Shown here: one piece after another, positions 1 to 7,009 of the stretch
Numbering within the stretch: position 1 is the stretch's first letter
How the letters are laid out: each line of letters starts with the position of its first letter
From: an uncultured bacterium
Lineage (GTDB): Bacteria; Verrucomicrobiota; Kiritimatiellia; CAIKKV01; CAITUY01
Assembly: GCA_903934155.1 (NCBI GenBank)
Contig: CAIZMS010000291.1
Span: 1 to 18,290, forward strand
Direction of reading: 5' to 3'
DNA length: 18,290 nucleotides
The notes under the pieces: model-generated
Databases searched by the model: none
What the model was told of the DNA's origin: nothing
The model's input: only the letters and a program-made list of their open reading frames with translations
Translations under genes and position numbers: made by a program

Positions 1-2
1 AC

Positions 3-1052
3 ATGGCCTCGTCCAGTGTGGCTATGAATGCCGTCGGGCGGGTGGTGGAGCAGATGATGCCCATGTTCAGCGACGTGATCATCCGGGAGGTTCAGGGCAT
101 GGCGTTTCAGAACACCTGGGGGGTGCTTAGCTTGCTCCTGTTGCTTTGGGGAGTGACGCCCCTCGCGGCGACGATTCGTGGCGCGTTTGACCAGATCTAT
201 CGGCGGGATCGGCCGCTTCCGTTCCTAAAGGAGAAACTGCTGGATGGCATGGCTGTGCTGCTGATGCTGGTGATGCTGGTTTTGCTGGTGATCGGCGAAA
301 TCGGGTATGCCGTTGTGGGGGCGTTTCTGGCGGGAAAGATGCCGATGGTGCTTCGGTTGACTGATATTATCCTGCCGGCGGCGGTAACGGTGTTCTTTCT
401 CTCCATCATCTATTACATTTTTACGCCCGTCCGGTTGCGCCTGCCCGCCGTGCTGGCGGGCGGACTGGTGACGGCTATCCTGCTGGGACTGATGGGCCCC
501 GTGTTTACGGCCATTATGAAGTTCAATCCCGACTACGGGTTTGCCTTCGGCTCGCTCAAGGCCGTTTTTCTGCTGCTCATCTGGATCTATTACGCCTTCG
601 TTGCCTTTCTTTTTGGGATTGAGGTGAGTTCCAGTATCCATTGGCGAGAGGCCATTCTGGTTCAGGAGCTGTTTTCATCGCCCGAGAAGCGGCATCGTTA
701 TGCCGCGCGACTGGGTCGCTATAAACAGGGGTATGAGGCGGATCATGAGCTCTTTCACGAGGGAGATCCGGGTGATTCGATGTATTATATCCTGTCCGGG
801 GCGGTGGCCTTGAAACGGGGCGGCCAGATTTTGCGGATCATGAAGCCTGGCGAGTATTTCGGCGAAATGGCGATGTTGCTCAAGACTCCCCGGTCGGCCA
901 GCGCGGTCGTGGTGGAGGCGGAGACTGAACTGGTGACGATCTCATCGGCCAATATGGACGCCGTGCTCCGGCAGAATCCCGCCGTAGTCCTGTCCCTTCT
1001 AGAGGAGATGGCTCGGAGGCTGAAGACCACCGATGCTATGCTGCCCCCTTGA
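3..1052 (+). CDS. YihY/BrkB-family membrane protein fused to a C-terminal cyclic-nucleotide-binding domain (5' end outside window)
   Basis: The first 205 or so residues are very hydrophobic, with about five membrane segments (roughly 40-60, 84-107, 120-140, 148-170 and 185-205) and the late BrkB signature around FNPDYGFAFGSLKAVF and LLIWIYYAFVAFLFGIE. This marks an inner-membrane protein of the YihY/BrkB family, whose transport role is unsettled. From about residue 240 a cyclic-nucleotide-binding domain follows. It has the beta-roll segment FHEGDPGDSMYYILSG and a phosphate-binding cassette, GEYFGEMAMLLKTPRSAS, with the expected FGE and PRSA elements. The reading frame is open to the left edge and the usual N-terminal BrkB segments are missing, so the true start is probably upstream and the ATG at position 3 internal. 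The cytoplasmic C-terminal domain suggests ligand control of the membrane part. That is inference; plain BrkB proteins lack this domain. Confidence 0.85.
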   Translation: MASSSVAMNAVGRVVEQMMPMFSDVIIREVQGMAFQNTWGVLSLLLLLWGVTPLAATIRGAFDQIYRRDRPLPFLKEKLLDGMAVLLMLVMLVLLVIGEIGYAVVGAFLAGKMPMVLRLTDIILPAAVTVFFLSIIYYIFTPVRLRLPAVLAGGLVTAILLGLMGPVFTAIMKFNPDYGFAFGSLKAVFLLLIWIYYAFVAFLFGIEVSSSIHWREAILVQELFSSPEKRHRYAARLGRYKQGYEADHELFHEGDPGDSMYYILSGAVALKRGGQILRIMKPGEYFGEMAMLLKTPRSASAVVVEAETELVTISSANMDAVLRQNPAVVLSLLEEMARRLKTTDAMLPP

Positions 1053-1062
1053 TGACCGTGTG

Positions 1063-1082
1063 CGGGGTTGCACTCTGCCCCG
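1063..1082 (+). terminator. weak hairpin just after the BrkB-CNB stop
   Basis: Ten bases after the TGA-terminated gene, CGGG (1063-1066) can pair with CCCG (1079-1082) and GCA with TGC around a CTC loop, leaving a short bulge. No T-tract follows, so intrinsic termination is doubtful. It is listed only because it is the sole candidate for ending the upstream transcript. Confidence 0.2.
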
Positions 1083-1173
1083 GGAATGAGCATAATCCCC
1101 TCCAATCATTTATAAACCATCCCACGATTGTCTTAACATGATCTGGGTAGGGAGGTCTCTCTGAGGCCTCCGC

Positions 1174-1194
1174 GGACGGCTCGGAGAGCCGTCC
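1174..1194. repeat. perfect 9-bp inverted repeat (hairpin) in the spacer before the purH/que cluster
   Basis: GGACGGCTC (1174-1182) is followed by the 3-base loop GGA and its exact reverse complement GAGCCGTCC (1186-1194). A second palindrome, GAGGCCTC, lies just to the left (1163-1170). There is no following T-run, so it is not a standard terminator. It resembles the GC-rich REP-like palindromes found between genes in many bacteria. It lies 60 bases before the IMP cyclohydrolase start and would be in the leader if transcription begins upstream. Confidence 0.6.
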
Positions 1195-1241
1195 CTGCTC
1201 TGAGTTCATGACATGTCAATAATGGGAAAATGTATAACAAT

Positions 1242-1247
1242 AGGAGG
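1242..1247 (+). promoter_or_regulatory. strong Shine-Dalgarno site that sets the IMP cyclohydrolase start
   Basis: A perfect AGGAGG lies 7 bases before the ATG at 1255. It favours this start over the in-frame ATG codons at 1213 and 1222, which have no such site. Confidence 0.8.
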
Positions 1248-1254
1248 GTTGGAT

Positions 1255-1932
1255 ATGGCGGTCAATTTTGTTCAGCGTATTGATGACGGTGTGAAGGTGC
1301 AGAATGTGCTGGCCAGTGTGTCGGACAAGACAGGGCTGGACCGGCTCATCCCGGCGCTGTTGAAAATCAATCCCGGGGTACGGATTTATTCCACCGGCGG
1401 AACCTTTTCGGCGCTTCAGGAGCTTCTTGGGAAAGAGTCAAAAAACCTTGTTTCGGTCTCGGATTATACCGGACAACCTGAAATGCAGGGCGGCCTGGTG
1501 AAGACCCTTGATTTCAAGATCTATCTCGGGCTGCTGAGCGAAACCTATAATCCCGCGCACGCCGATGATCTCAGGAGGACGAAGGGCGTCCCGATTGATA
1601 TGGTGGTGGTGAATCTGTACCCGTTCGCCCAGACCGTGGCCAGGCCGGATGCGACCCCCGAGAAGGCCCGTGCCAACATCGATATCGGCGGTCCCTGCAT
1701 GGTTCGGGCCTCAGCGAAGAATTTTCTGCGGGTAGCTTCTGTGACCGATCCTGCGGATTATGCCGACGTGATCCGGGAGCTGGAAACGGGGAAGGGAATC
1801 CTTTCCCTGAAAACACGATTCAGCTTGGCCCAGAAAGCCTTCGCGCACACGGCCGCCTATGATACGGCGATTGCCGCCTACCTCAAGGGGAAGAGTTTCG
1901 AGGAGATCAAGGCAGGCTACCAGTATGTTTGA
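1255..1932 (+). CDS. purH: stand-alone IMP cyclohydrolase (N-terminal MGS-like domain of PurH)
   Basis: This 225-residue protein matches only the cyclohydrolase half of bifunctional PurH (about 510-530 aa). It should close FAICAR to IMP, the last step of purine synthesis. Visible motifs are SVSDKTGL (21-28), STGGT (46-50), VSDYTGQPEM (68-77), NLYPF (120-124), NIDIGG (141-146) and RASAKN. The residues matching human Lys66, Tyr104, Asp125 and Lys137 are present as K83, Y122, D143 and K155. The usual KTLHPxVHGGIL stretch is changed to KTLDFKIYLGLL. The AICAR transformylase half is absent, so a separate PurH1- or PurP-type enzyme would be needed elsewhere. The stop overlaps queD by 8 bases, so the two are probably co-transcribed and translationally coupled. 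The strong AGGAGG at 1242 supports this start. Confidence 0.9.
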   Translation: MAVNFVQRIDDGVKVQNVLASVSDKTGLDRLIPALLKINPGVRIYSTGGTFSALQELLGKESKNLVSVSDYTGQPEMQGGLVKTLDFKIYLGLLSETYNPAHADDLRRTKGVPIDMVVVNLYPFAQTVARPDATPEKARANIDIGGPCMVRASAKNFLRVASVTDPADYADVIRELETGKGILSLKTRFSLAQKAFAHTAAYDTAIAAYLKGKSFEEIKAGYQYV

Positions 1933-2299
1933 GTTGAGTGTCAAAACTCATTTTTCAGCCGCCCACCGACTAGTGGGGTACGATGGCGCCTGTGCGAATC
2001 TGCACGGACACAATTGGGAGGTCGAGATCTTTGTCCGGGGATCATGCCTGAATGCACTGGGAATGTTGGTGGATTTTCGGGACATCAAGGCGGCGATCCG
2101 TGAGGTGATGAAGGAAGTGGATCATTGTGATCTGAATCAGATCCCGGCCTTTCTCCGCGAAAATCCAACATCCGAAAATTTGGCCCGATATCTTCATGCC
2201 AAGCTGGGGCAGCACCTGAACAACGAGTCCCACCAGGTTTGCAAGATAACCGTTTGTGAGACCCCTGGTACCACCGCGAGCTATTGGGATGAAAACTAA
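1925..2299 (+). CDS. queD: 6-carboxy-5,6,7,8-tetrahydropterin synthase
   Basis: QueD converts 7,8-dihydroneopterin triphosphate to 6-carboxytetrahydropterin, the second step from GTP towards preQ0 and queuosine. The 124-residue length is typical. HFSAAHRL gives zinc ligand H14. CANLHGHNW gives catalytic C23 and zinc ligands H27 and H29. EVDHCDLN supplies D66 and H67, PTSEN lies at 81-85, and CETPG supplies E112. The ATG lies inside the last codons of the IMP cyclohydrolase gene, and the C-terminus overlaps queE by 11 bases. A weak Shine-Dalgarno-like AGG is 8 bases upstream. Homologous eukaryotic 6-pyruvoyltetrahydropterin synthases share the fold, but the queE/queC neighbours settle the queuosine assignment. 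Confidence 0.95.
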   Translation: MFELSVKTHFSAAHRLVGYDGACANLHGHNWEVEIFVRGSCLNALGMLVDFRDIKAAIREVMKEVDHCDLNQIPAFLRENPTSENLARYLHAKLGQHLNNESHQVCKITVCETPGTTASYWDEN

Positions 2300-2933
2300 A
2301 CCAGTCTGGGTTAACGAGACATTCACCTCCATTCAGGGTGAATCCACCTGGGCGGGGCTGTCCTGTTTCTTTGTGCGGTTAAGCGGGTGTAATCTTAGGT
2401 GCTCGTATTGCGATACGACTCATGCTTATCCCCGTGGACGCAAGACGTCCATCCGTTCGCTGGCCAGACGGTTTTTCGACTCTTCGGCGGCGATCGCGGA
2501 GATCACCGGAGGGGAGCCTTTGTCACAGTCCGGTTTTCGCGAACTGGCGATCCGGATGCGGGATGGCGGGGGCGGGCGGCCCGTGCTTGTGGAGACCAAT
2601 GGAAGCCGGAATATTTCCCTCATTCCTGACGGTGTAATCGCCATCATGGATGTCAAATGCCCCGGAAGCGGCGAGGCGGCGGCAATGGATTTGGAGAATC
2701 TCAAGCGCCTGCGGCCACAGGATGAGGTGAAGTTTGTGGTGGCGGATCGCAAGGATTTTGAGTGGGCGTGCCGGGTGGTTCGCAAGTACAAGGTTGTTGC
2801 ACAATGCCATGCCGTCCTGTTCAGCCCCGTTGAAGGCAGGTTGACGCCGGCCGCTTTGGCAAAATGGGTTTTGGATTCCGGTCTTCCAGTCCGGGTTCAA
2901 CTGCAACTTCACAAGGTGATCCATGTTAAATAA
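2289..2933 (+). CDS. queE: 7-carboxy-7-deazaguanine synthase (radical SAM)
   Basis: QueE uses S-adenosylmethionine and a 4Fe-4S cluster to rearrange 6-carboxytetrahydropterin into 7-carboxy-7-deazaguanine. The cluster motif CNLRCSYC has C34, C38 and C41 in the CxxxCxxC spacing. SIQGEST near the start and AEITGGEPL (the SAM-binding GGE element) are typical, as is VETNGS. The protein has 214 residues, normal for the family. The chosen ATG overlaps the queD stop by 11 bases. Extending further upstream in this frame would only add residues read from inside queD. The gene overlaps queC by 11 bases, which implies one translationally coupled operon. Confidence 0.95.
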   Translation: MKTKPVWVNETFTSIQGESTWAGLSCFFVRLSGCNLRCSYCDTTHAYPRGRKTSIRSLARRFFDSSAAIAEITGGEPLSQSGFRELAIRMRDGGGGRPVLVETNGSRNISLIPDGVIAIMDVKCPGSGEAAAMDLENLKRLRPQDEVKFVVADRKDFEWACRVVRKYKVVAQCHAVLFSPVEGRLTPAALAKWVLDSGLPVRVQLQLHKVIHVK

Positions 2934-3627
2934 ACAAAGTCTCAAAACGGTGGAGAGAGCCGTTGTTCTGCTCTCCGGCGGATTGGATTCTTCAACGCTG
3001 CTTCACTATGTGGTGAAGAAGCTGGGCGCCCGGGAGGTTCATGCGGTGTCGTTTCTTTATGGGCAGAAGCATCGACGCGAACTGGAGGCGGCGGCGTGAC
3101 AGGCAAAGGCGGCCGGGGTGACGGCGCATGACATCGTGGATATGGAGTTTTTCGGAGCGCTATTGCCGGGGGCATCCGCCTTGACGGATGCGGCGGTGGC
3201 CGTGCCCCGCCTGGCGGATCTGGATTCGAAGGAGTTGTCCCAGCCGCCCACCTATGTGCCCAACCGGAACATGATGCTGCTTTCCGTGGCGGCGGCCTAT
3301 GCCGAGGCGCGGGGGATTCGTGATGTCTTTTATGGTGCGCAGACTCAGGACAGCTATGGATACTGGGATTGTACGCCGGTTTTTGTGGAGCGGGTTAATG
3401 CCGTGTTGGCGCTTAATCATCGGCCCCCGGTCATGGTGCACGCTCCGTTTGTGTGGATGCGAAAGGCCGAGGAGATCACACTGGGGCTTGAACTGGGCTT
3501 GGATTATGCGCACACCTGGACCTGTTACCGGGGAGATGTTGTGCCCTGTGGTGAGTGCCCCTCCTGCGCGGAGCGTGCCACGGCTTTTAAGGAAGTGGGG
3601 ATTGTTGATCCGTTGGTGGCGACATGA
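2923..3627 (+). pseudogene. queC: 7-cyano-7-deazaguanine synthase with an in-frame TGA at codon 59
   Basis: QueC is the ATP-dependent enzyme that turns 7-carboxy-7-deazaguanine into preQ0. Read from the ATG at 2923, the frame gives 234 codons that match the family throughout. There is an ATP P-loop SGGLDSS (18-24), YGQKHRRE, YVPNRNMMLL, and the C-terminal zinc cluster CYRGDVVPCGECPSC with four cysteines. A TGA at 3097-3099 interrupts codon 59, between EAAA and QAKAAG. E. coli QueC has Arg here and B. subtilis QueC has Lys, so CGA to TGA is the simplest change. The frame continues intact after it. Restart at GTG 3118 would yield a protein without the P-loop. Either this is a recent nonsense mutation, a sequence error, or a readthrough site. 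The intact flanks and operon position argue against long decay. Confidence 0.85.
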
Positions 3628-3664
3628 TAAGGTCTAGCGACTGACATCGAAAGGGTGATGAGCT

Positions 3665-4729
3665 ATGCAAAAAGAATCGGTTGATTTTCTTCGGCAGCTG
3701 ATTGGGATCGCCAGTCCCTCCGGGTTTGAGTGGGGGATTCAGAGTATCCTGAAAAAACGCATGATGCCTCTGTGCGACGAAGTGCGGGCGGATGTGCATG
3801 GTAATGTGATCGGAGTGATCAATCCCAAGGCTCCGGTGCGCGTGATGCTTTCCGGTCATTGCGATGAGATCGGTCTCATGATCGTTCATGTCGAGGATCG
3901 TGGCTTTTTGTCCTTTGCCGCCGTGGGAGGCGTGGACACGGCGGTGATCAGCGGGCAACGGGTCAAGATCCATTCCGCCAAGGGCGCGGTGTTCGGAGTG
4001 ATCGGGCGCAAGCCGATCCATATGCTCGAACCCGAGGAACGCGGCAAGGCGCTGAAGATGCACGAGTTGTGGATCGATATCGGGGCGAAGAACCGCAAGG
4101 AGGCGGAGAAGCATGTTTCGGTTGGGGATTATGTGACGATTGATGTCGGTCTCGAGCTGATGCTGAACAATCTGGTGGCGGGACGCGGGTTTGATGATCG
4201 TGCCGGTGCCTTTGTGGTGGTGGAAACGCTGCGACGTCTGAAAGGCCTGAAACTCAAGGTCGGCGTGTATGGCGTGACCACGGTGCAGGAGGAAATTGGC
4301 CTGCGTGGTGCGCGGACCAGCGCCTATGGCATTGATCCCCATGTGGGCATTGCGGTAGATGTGGGATTTGCCTCCGATTATCCCGGCGGCGATGTCAAAC
4401 GGACCGGGGAGTGCAAGCTGGGAAAGGGGCCGACATTGCACCGCGGTCCGAATATCAATCCCGTTCTCGCCCGGCTCATGGAGGCCTCGGCGAAGAAACA
4501 CAAGATTCCCTTCCAGATTACCGCCGAGCCCGGCGCGACGGGGACGGATGCCAATGCCATGCAGATCAACCGGTCCGGTGTGGCCGCTGCCCTGATCAGC
4601 ATTCCCAACCGATACATGCATACCGCCGTTGAGGTAATCTCACTGGAGGATCTTGATAACACCTCCCGGCTTTTGGCCGATTTCATTGCTGATATGGATC
4701 CCCAGCAGAAGTATATTCCGGGAATGTAA
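3665..4729 (+). CDS. M42-family metallo-aminopeptidase
   Basis: This 354-residue protein has the full metal-site set of M42 (YsdC/FrvX/TET-like) di-zinc or di-cobalt aminopeptidases. SGHCDEIG supplies H65 (D67 follows it), GFDDRAG the bridging D177, QEEIG the catalytic E209 and ligand E210, AVDVG D232, and YMHTAVE H319. Such enzymes form large cytoplasmic assemblies that trim peptides left by the proteasome or other proteases. The GATGTDA segment (290-296) is also typical. It starts 37 bases after queC with an AAGGG-type ribosome site, so it may be transcribed with the que genes. Its stop overlaps the next start as TAATG. M42 proteins are often labelled endoglucanase M, which the residues seen here do not support. 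Confidence 0.93.
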   Translation: MQKESVDFLRQLIGIASPSGFEWGIQSILKKRMMPLCDEVRADVHGNVIGVINPKAPVRVMLSGHCDEIGLMIVHVEDRGFLSFAAVGGVDTAVISGQRVKIHSAKGAVFGVIGRKPIHMLEPEERGKALKMHELWIDIGAKNRKEAEKHVSVGDYVTIDVGLELMLNNLVAGRGFDDRAGAFVVVETLRRLKGLKLKVGVYGVTTVQEEIGLRGARTSAYGIDPHVGIAVDVGFASDYPGGDVKRTGECKLGKGPTLHRGPNINPVLARLMEASAKKHKIPFQITAEPGATGTDANAMQINRSGVAAALISIPNRYMHTAVEVISLEDLDNTSRLLADFIADMDPQQKYIPGM

Positions 4730-6246
4730 TGGCGAAAACCGGGAGTCTCCTTCCTTGTCTAGCGGCGGCTGCCGTTATCGCTTTTTGTGTTCAGATCTTT
4801 TCCGCGAACCAGGCGGATGTTGATCTGTGGGGGAATGTCTTTTTTGTTCAGGCTCCAGCCTGGTCCTCCGGGTTCCTTCAGGCAAACACTTTTTCATTCA
4901 CGGAGCCCGGCCATGGTTGGATCAATCATGAGTGGTTGGCACAGTATGTTTTCCACAACGTTCATGGGCTTTTCGGTAATGCGGGGCTGATTAGCCTGAA
5001 GGTTTTGCTCGGGCTCCTGATCATCGGGCTGATGAGCCGGGCGATTCGGAAGGAATGCCGGTCGGGGGTTGTCCAGTTTCTCTGGCTGATGCTGGTCATC
5101 TCGGTGATGGGATTCGGGTTTAATACCCGGCCCCATCTGTTCACTTTTCTGATGGTGGCGGTTTTTCTGACGCTGCTCAGACGGCCGAAACTTAGTCTCT
5201 GGCTGATTTTATTGATCCCTCTGCTTGGGCTCATCTGGGTGAATCTGCATGGTGCCTTTTTTGTCGGCCTGATTATTCTGGGTATTTTTCTGGTGGGGCG
5301 GGGCGCCCCGCCGAGCCGTCTTTCAGAGAGTCGGAACCTGATGGTGTTTGCCGGTGCCCTGGCCCTGTTCGTCGGTGTCAGTTTCATAAATCCCTATGGC
5401 GTTGCGCTATGGAGATTTGTGGCCGGATCCGCCGCTACGGTGCGCCCATACCTGACGGAGTGGGCGCCGTTCGACCCGCGCGTGGATTTCGCCCTTCATG
5501 CGGATTTTGTGGTGTTGTCAGGGATTGTCCTTGCTGGTCTTGTCTTTTCGAAAATCCGCCGCGATCCCGCTGAAGTGGCCTTGCTGGGGATCAGTTTCAT
5601 CTCCGCGCTCCTGATGCGGCGCAACATACCCCTGTTTGCCCTTGTGGCGGGGTTTGTGGCCGTGCGGCATGTGGACAGCGTGGTTGGGGAGCGCCTGTCG
5701 CGTCTGGCGGTTTGTGTGCCGTCCCGGGTGCTGGCCGTGGTGGCGGCCCTGTTCATTTTGCTTTCCGTTTTCTATACGGTCACATTCAATAAGACCAATG
5801 CCCTTCAGATTGAAATGTCTCGTGGCCGTTATCCGGTTGAACTTATGGCGTTTCTGGAGACGAATCAAATCCGGGGGAATGCCCTTATTTTCTTTGATTG
5901 GGCCGAGTATGGGATCCGCCACCTGTATCCCCATTGTCGGGTATTTTTGGATGGGCGATTTACCGATGCCTACGATATTAACACGGTGAATGACTTCTTT
6001 AATTTCCTGTACGCTGGGCGCGGGTGGGAGGCCGCCCTCCAGCGTTATCCCACGGATATCGTCCTGATCCACCGGCAATTGCCGGTGTATGCCGCTATGA
6101 CCGCCCTGCCGGGTTGGCAATTGGTGGGGGAGACCGATCTCGCCGGACTCTTCCTGAAAACGGATACTCACGCTCAGACGCTGGAGCAAATCCGCAGTGG
6201 GGCATTGACGTTGAAGGCCATTCCCGGGCCGGTGTATTTCCCCTGA
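4729..6246 (+). CDS. polytopic membrane protein, putative GT-C-like glycosyltransferase
   Basis: A 505-residue protein with about ten hydrophobic segments from residue 7 to about 355, then a soluble-looking C-terminal region. Near the first membrane segment it has QADVDLWGN (D30 and D32), followed by NTFSFTEPGHGWINHEWLAQ. This acidic DxD plus NHEW layout in the first periplasmic loop is typical of GT-C-fold enzymes that transfer sugars from polyprenyl-phosphate donors. NTRPHLFTFL and NLHGAFFVGL occur later, and FLDGRFTDAYD lies in the C-terminal region. Substrate and acceptor cannot be told. Its ATG overlaps the M42 stop by one base (TAATG), so it is translationally coupled. It converges with a GT2 glycosyltransferase, which could make such a lipid-linked donor (inference). 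Its TGA lies inside a heptamer repeat. Confidence 0.65.
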   Translation: MAKTGSLLPCLAAAAVIAFCVQIFSANQADVDLWGNVFFVQAPAWSSGFLQANTFSFTEPGHGWINHEWLAQYVFHNVHGLFGNAGLISLKVLLGLLIIGLMSRAIRKECRSGVVQFLWLMLVISVMGFGFNTRPHLFTFLMVAVFLTLLRRPKLSLWLILLIPLLGLIWVNLHGAFFVGLIILGIFLVGRGAPPSRLSESRNLMVFAGALALFVGVSFINPYGVALWRFVAGSAATVRPYLTEWAPFDPRVDFALHADFVVLSGIVLAGLVFSKIRRDPAEVALLGISFISALLMRRNIPLFALVAGFVAVRHVDSVVGERLSRLAVCVPSRVLAVVAALFILLSVFYTVTFNKTNALQIEMSRGRYPVELMAFLETNQIRGNALIFFDWAEYGIRHLYPHCRVFLDGRFTDAYDINTVNDFFNFLYAGRGWEAALQRYPTDIVLIHRQLPVYAAMTALPGWQLVGETDLAGLFLKTDTHAQTLEQIRSGALTLKAIPGPVYFP

Positions 6247-6275
6247 CCCCTTAACCCCGAACCCTGCCCTTAATC
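6241..6275. repeat. degenerate heptamer tandem repeat at the junction of two convergent genes
   Basis: In phase from 6245 the sequence reads as 7-base units: GACCCCT, TAACCCC, then GAACCCT and GCCCTTA. These match the consensus GAAYNCT found at four other junctions. The array contains the TGA of the membrane-protein gene and, on the other strand, the TAA of the glycosyltransferase gene. Confidence 0.65.
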
Positions 6276-6965
6276 CACCAGTCGGTACTTGATGATGCAC
6301 CAAAGGGCTCGGAAGCCGTCTTTCCAGGTGATTTTTTTGCCTTCCTCGTAGGAGCGGCCGTAGTAGGAGATCGGCACTTCGTAGATGCGGCACTTGGCCC
6401 GGGCGACCTTGGCGGTGATTTCCACCTCGAAGCCGAATCGATCTTCCCTCAGCGTGAGCTTCTGGATCACTTCCCGGCGGAAAACCTTGTAGCAAACCTC
6501 CATGTCGGTGAGGTTCAGGTTGGTCGTCATATTGGACAGCGTGGTCAGGAATTTGTTTCCCAGGTAATGCCAGAAGAAGCAGACCCGGTGTGGTCCGCCC
6601 CCCTGAAAGCGGGAGCCGAACACGACATCGGCCCGGTTCTCCAGAAGAGGGCGAAGCAGAATGGGGTATTCCCGGGGGTCGTACTCCAGATCGGCATCCT
6701 GGATCAGGACGAAATCACCGGTGGCGGCGGCAAAGCCGGTTCGCAACGCCGCGCCCTTGCCACGGTTGACTTCGTGGAACAGCACCCGCCATTCGGGATG
6801 ATCGGCCGCGACCTTTTTGAGGACATCCCGCGTGCCGTCACTCGAGCAGTCATCAATGAGAACCAGTTCCTTGTCCAGGCCTACGTTGATACCGGAAACC
6901 AAAGCAAGCAATTCCAGGATAGTCGCCGCCTCGTTGTAAATCGGAATGACAATCGACAGTTTCAT
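6270..6965 (-). CDS. family 2 glycosyltransferase, DPM1/polyprenyl-phosphate sugar synthase type
   Basis: The 231-residue protein is a compact GT-A-fold enzyme with no C-terminal membrane segments. IVIPIYNE opens the nucleotide-binding fold. LIDDCSSDGT supplies D38 and D39. NRGKGAALRTGFAAATGD is the classic GT2 region, and IQDADLEYDP holds the metal-binding DAD (90-92). VVFGSRF and the TDMEVCYKVFRREV region are typical of dolichol- or polyprenyl-phosphate mannose/glucose synthases. It probably moves a sugar from a nucleotide to a lipid phosphate on the cytoplasmic face of the membrane. It is convergent with the GT-C-like gene and 39 bases downstream of the RdgC-like gene on the same strand. 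That spacer is a heptamer repeat. Confidence 0.88.
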   Translation of the reverse strand: MKLSIVIPIYNEAATILELLALVSGINVGLDKELVLIDDCSSDGTRDVLKKVAADHPEWRVLFHEVNRGKGAALRTGFAAATGDFVLIQDADLEYDPREYPILLRPLLENRADVVFGSRFQGGGPHRVCFFWHYLGNKFLTTLSNMTTNLNLTDMEVCYKVFRREVIQKLTLREDRFGFEVEITAKVARAKCRIYEVPISYYGRSYEEGKKITWKDGFRALWCIIKYRLVD

Positions 6966-6971
6966 TTTTCT

Positions 6972-7009
6972 CTTCCCTCCTGAACTCCGACCCCTGCCCC
7001 CTTATTACT
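6972..7009. repeat. degenerate heptamer tandem repeat between the GT2 and RdgC-like genes
   Basis: In phase from 6982 the units are GAACTCC, GACCCCT, then GCCCCCT and TATTACT, with looser heptads on the left. The consensus is the same as at 6241-6275. The array fills nearly the whole 39-base spacer and includes the TAA stop (minus strand, 7005-7007) of the RdgC-like gene. Confidence 0.6.

Noticed and set aside
1213..1254. Upstream ATG codons (1213, 1222) as the IMP cyclohydrolase start
   Set aside because: They have no ribosome site, whereas AGGAGG is ideally placed for ATG 1255. The added residues do not resemble PurH.
1053..1254. preQ1 riboswitch ahead of the que cluster
   Set aside because: No match to the compact preQ1 aptamer pattern was found, and queD itself starts inside the preceding gene.
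3097..3160. Selenocysteine or recoded UGA in queC
   Set aside because: The family has Arg or Lys, not Cys, at this position. No convincing bacterial SECIS hairpin follows, and TGA ends several other genes in the window.
5518..6495. 325-codon minus-strand open frame across the membrane protein and GT2 3' ends
   Set aside because: It covers both well supported genes and shows no motifs; its composition is typical of an antisense shadow.
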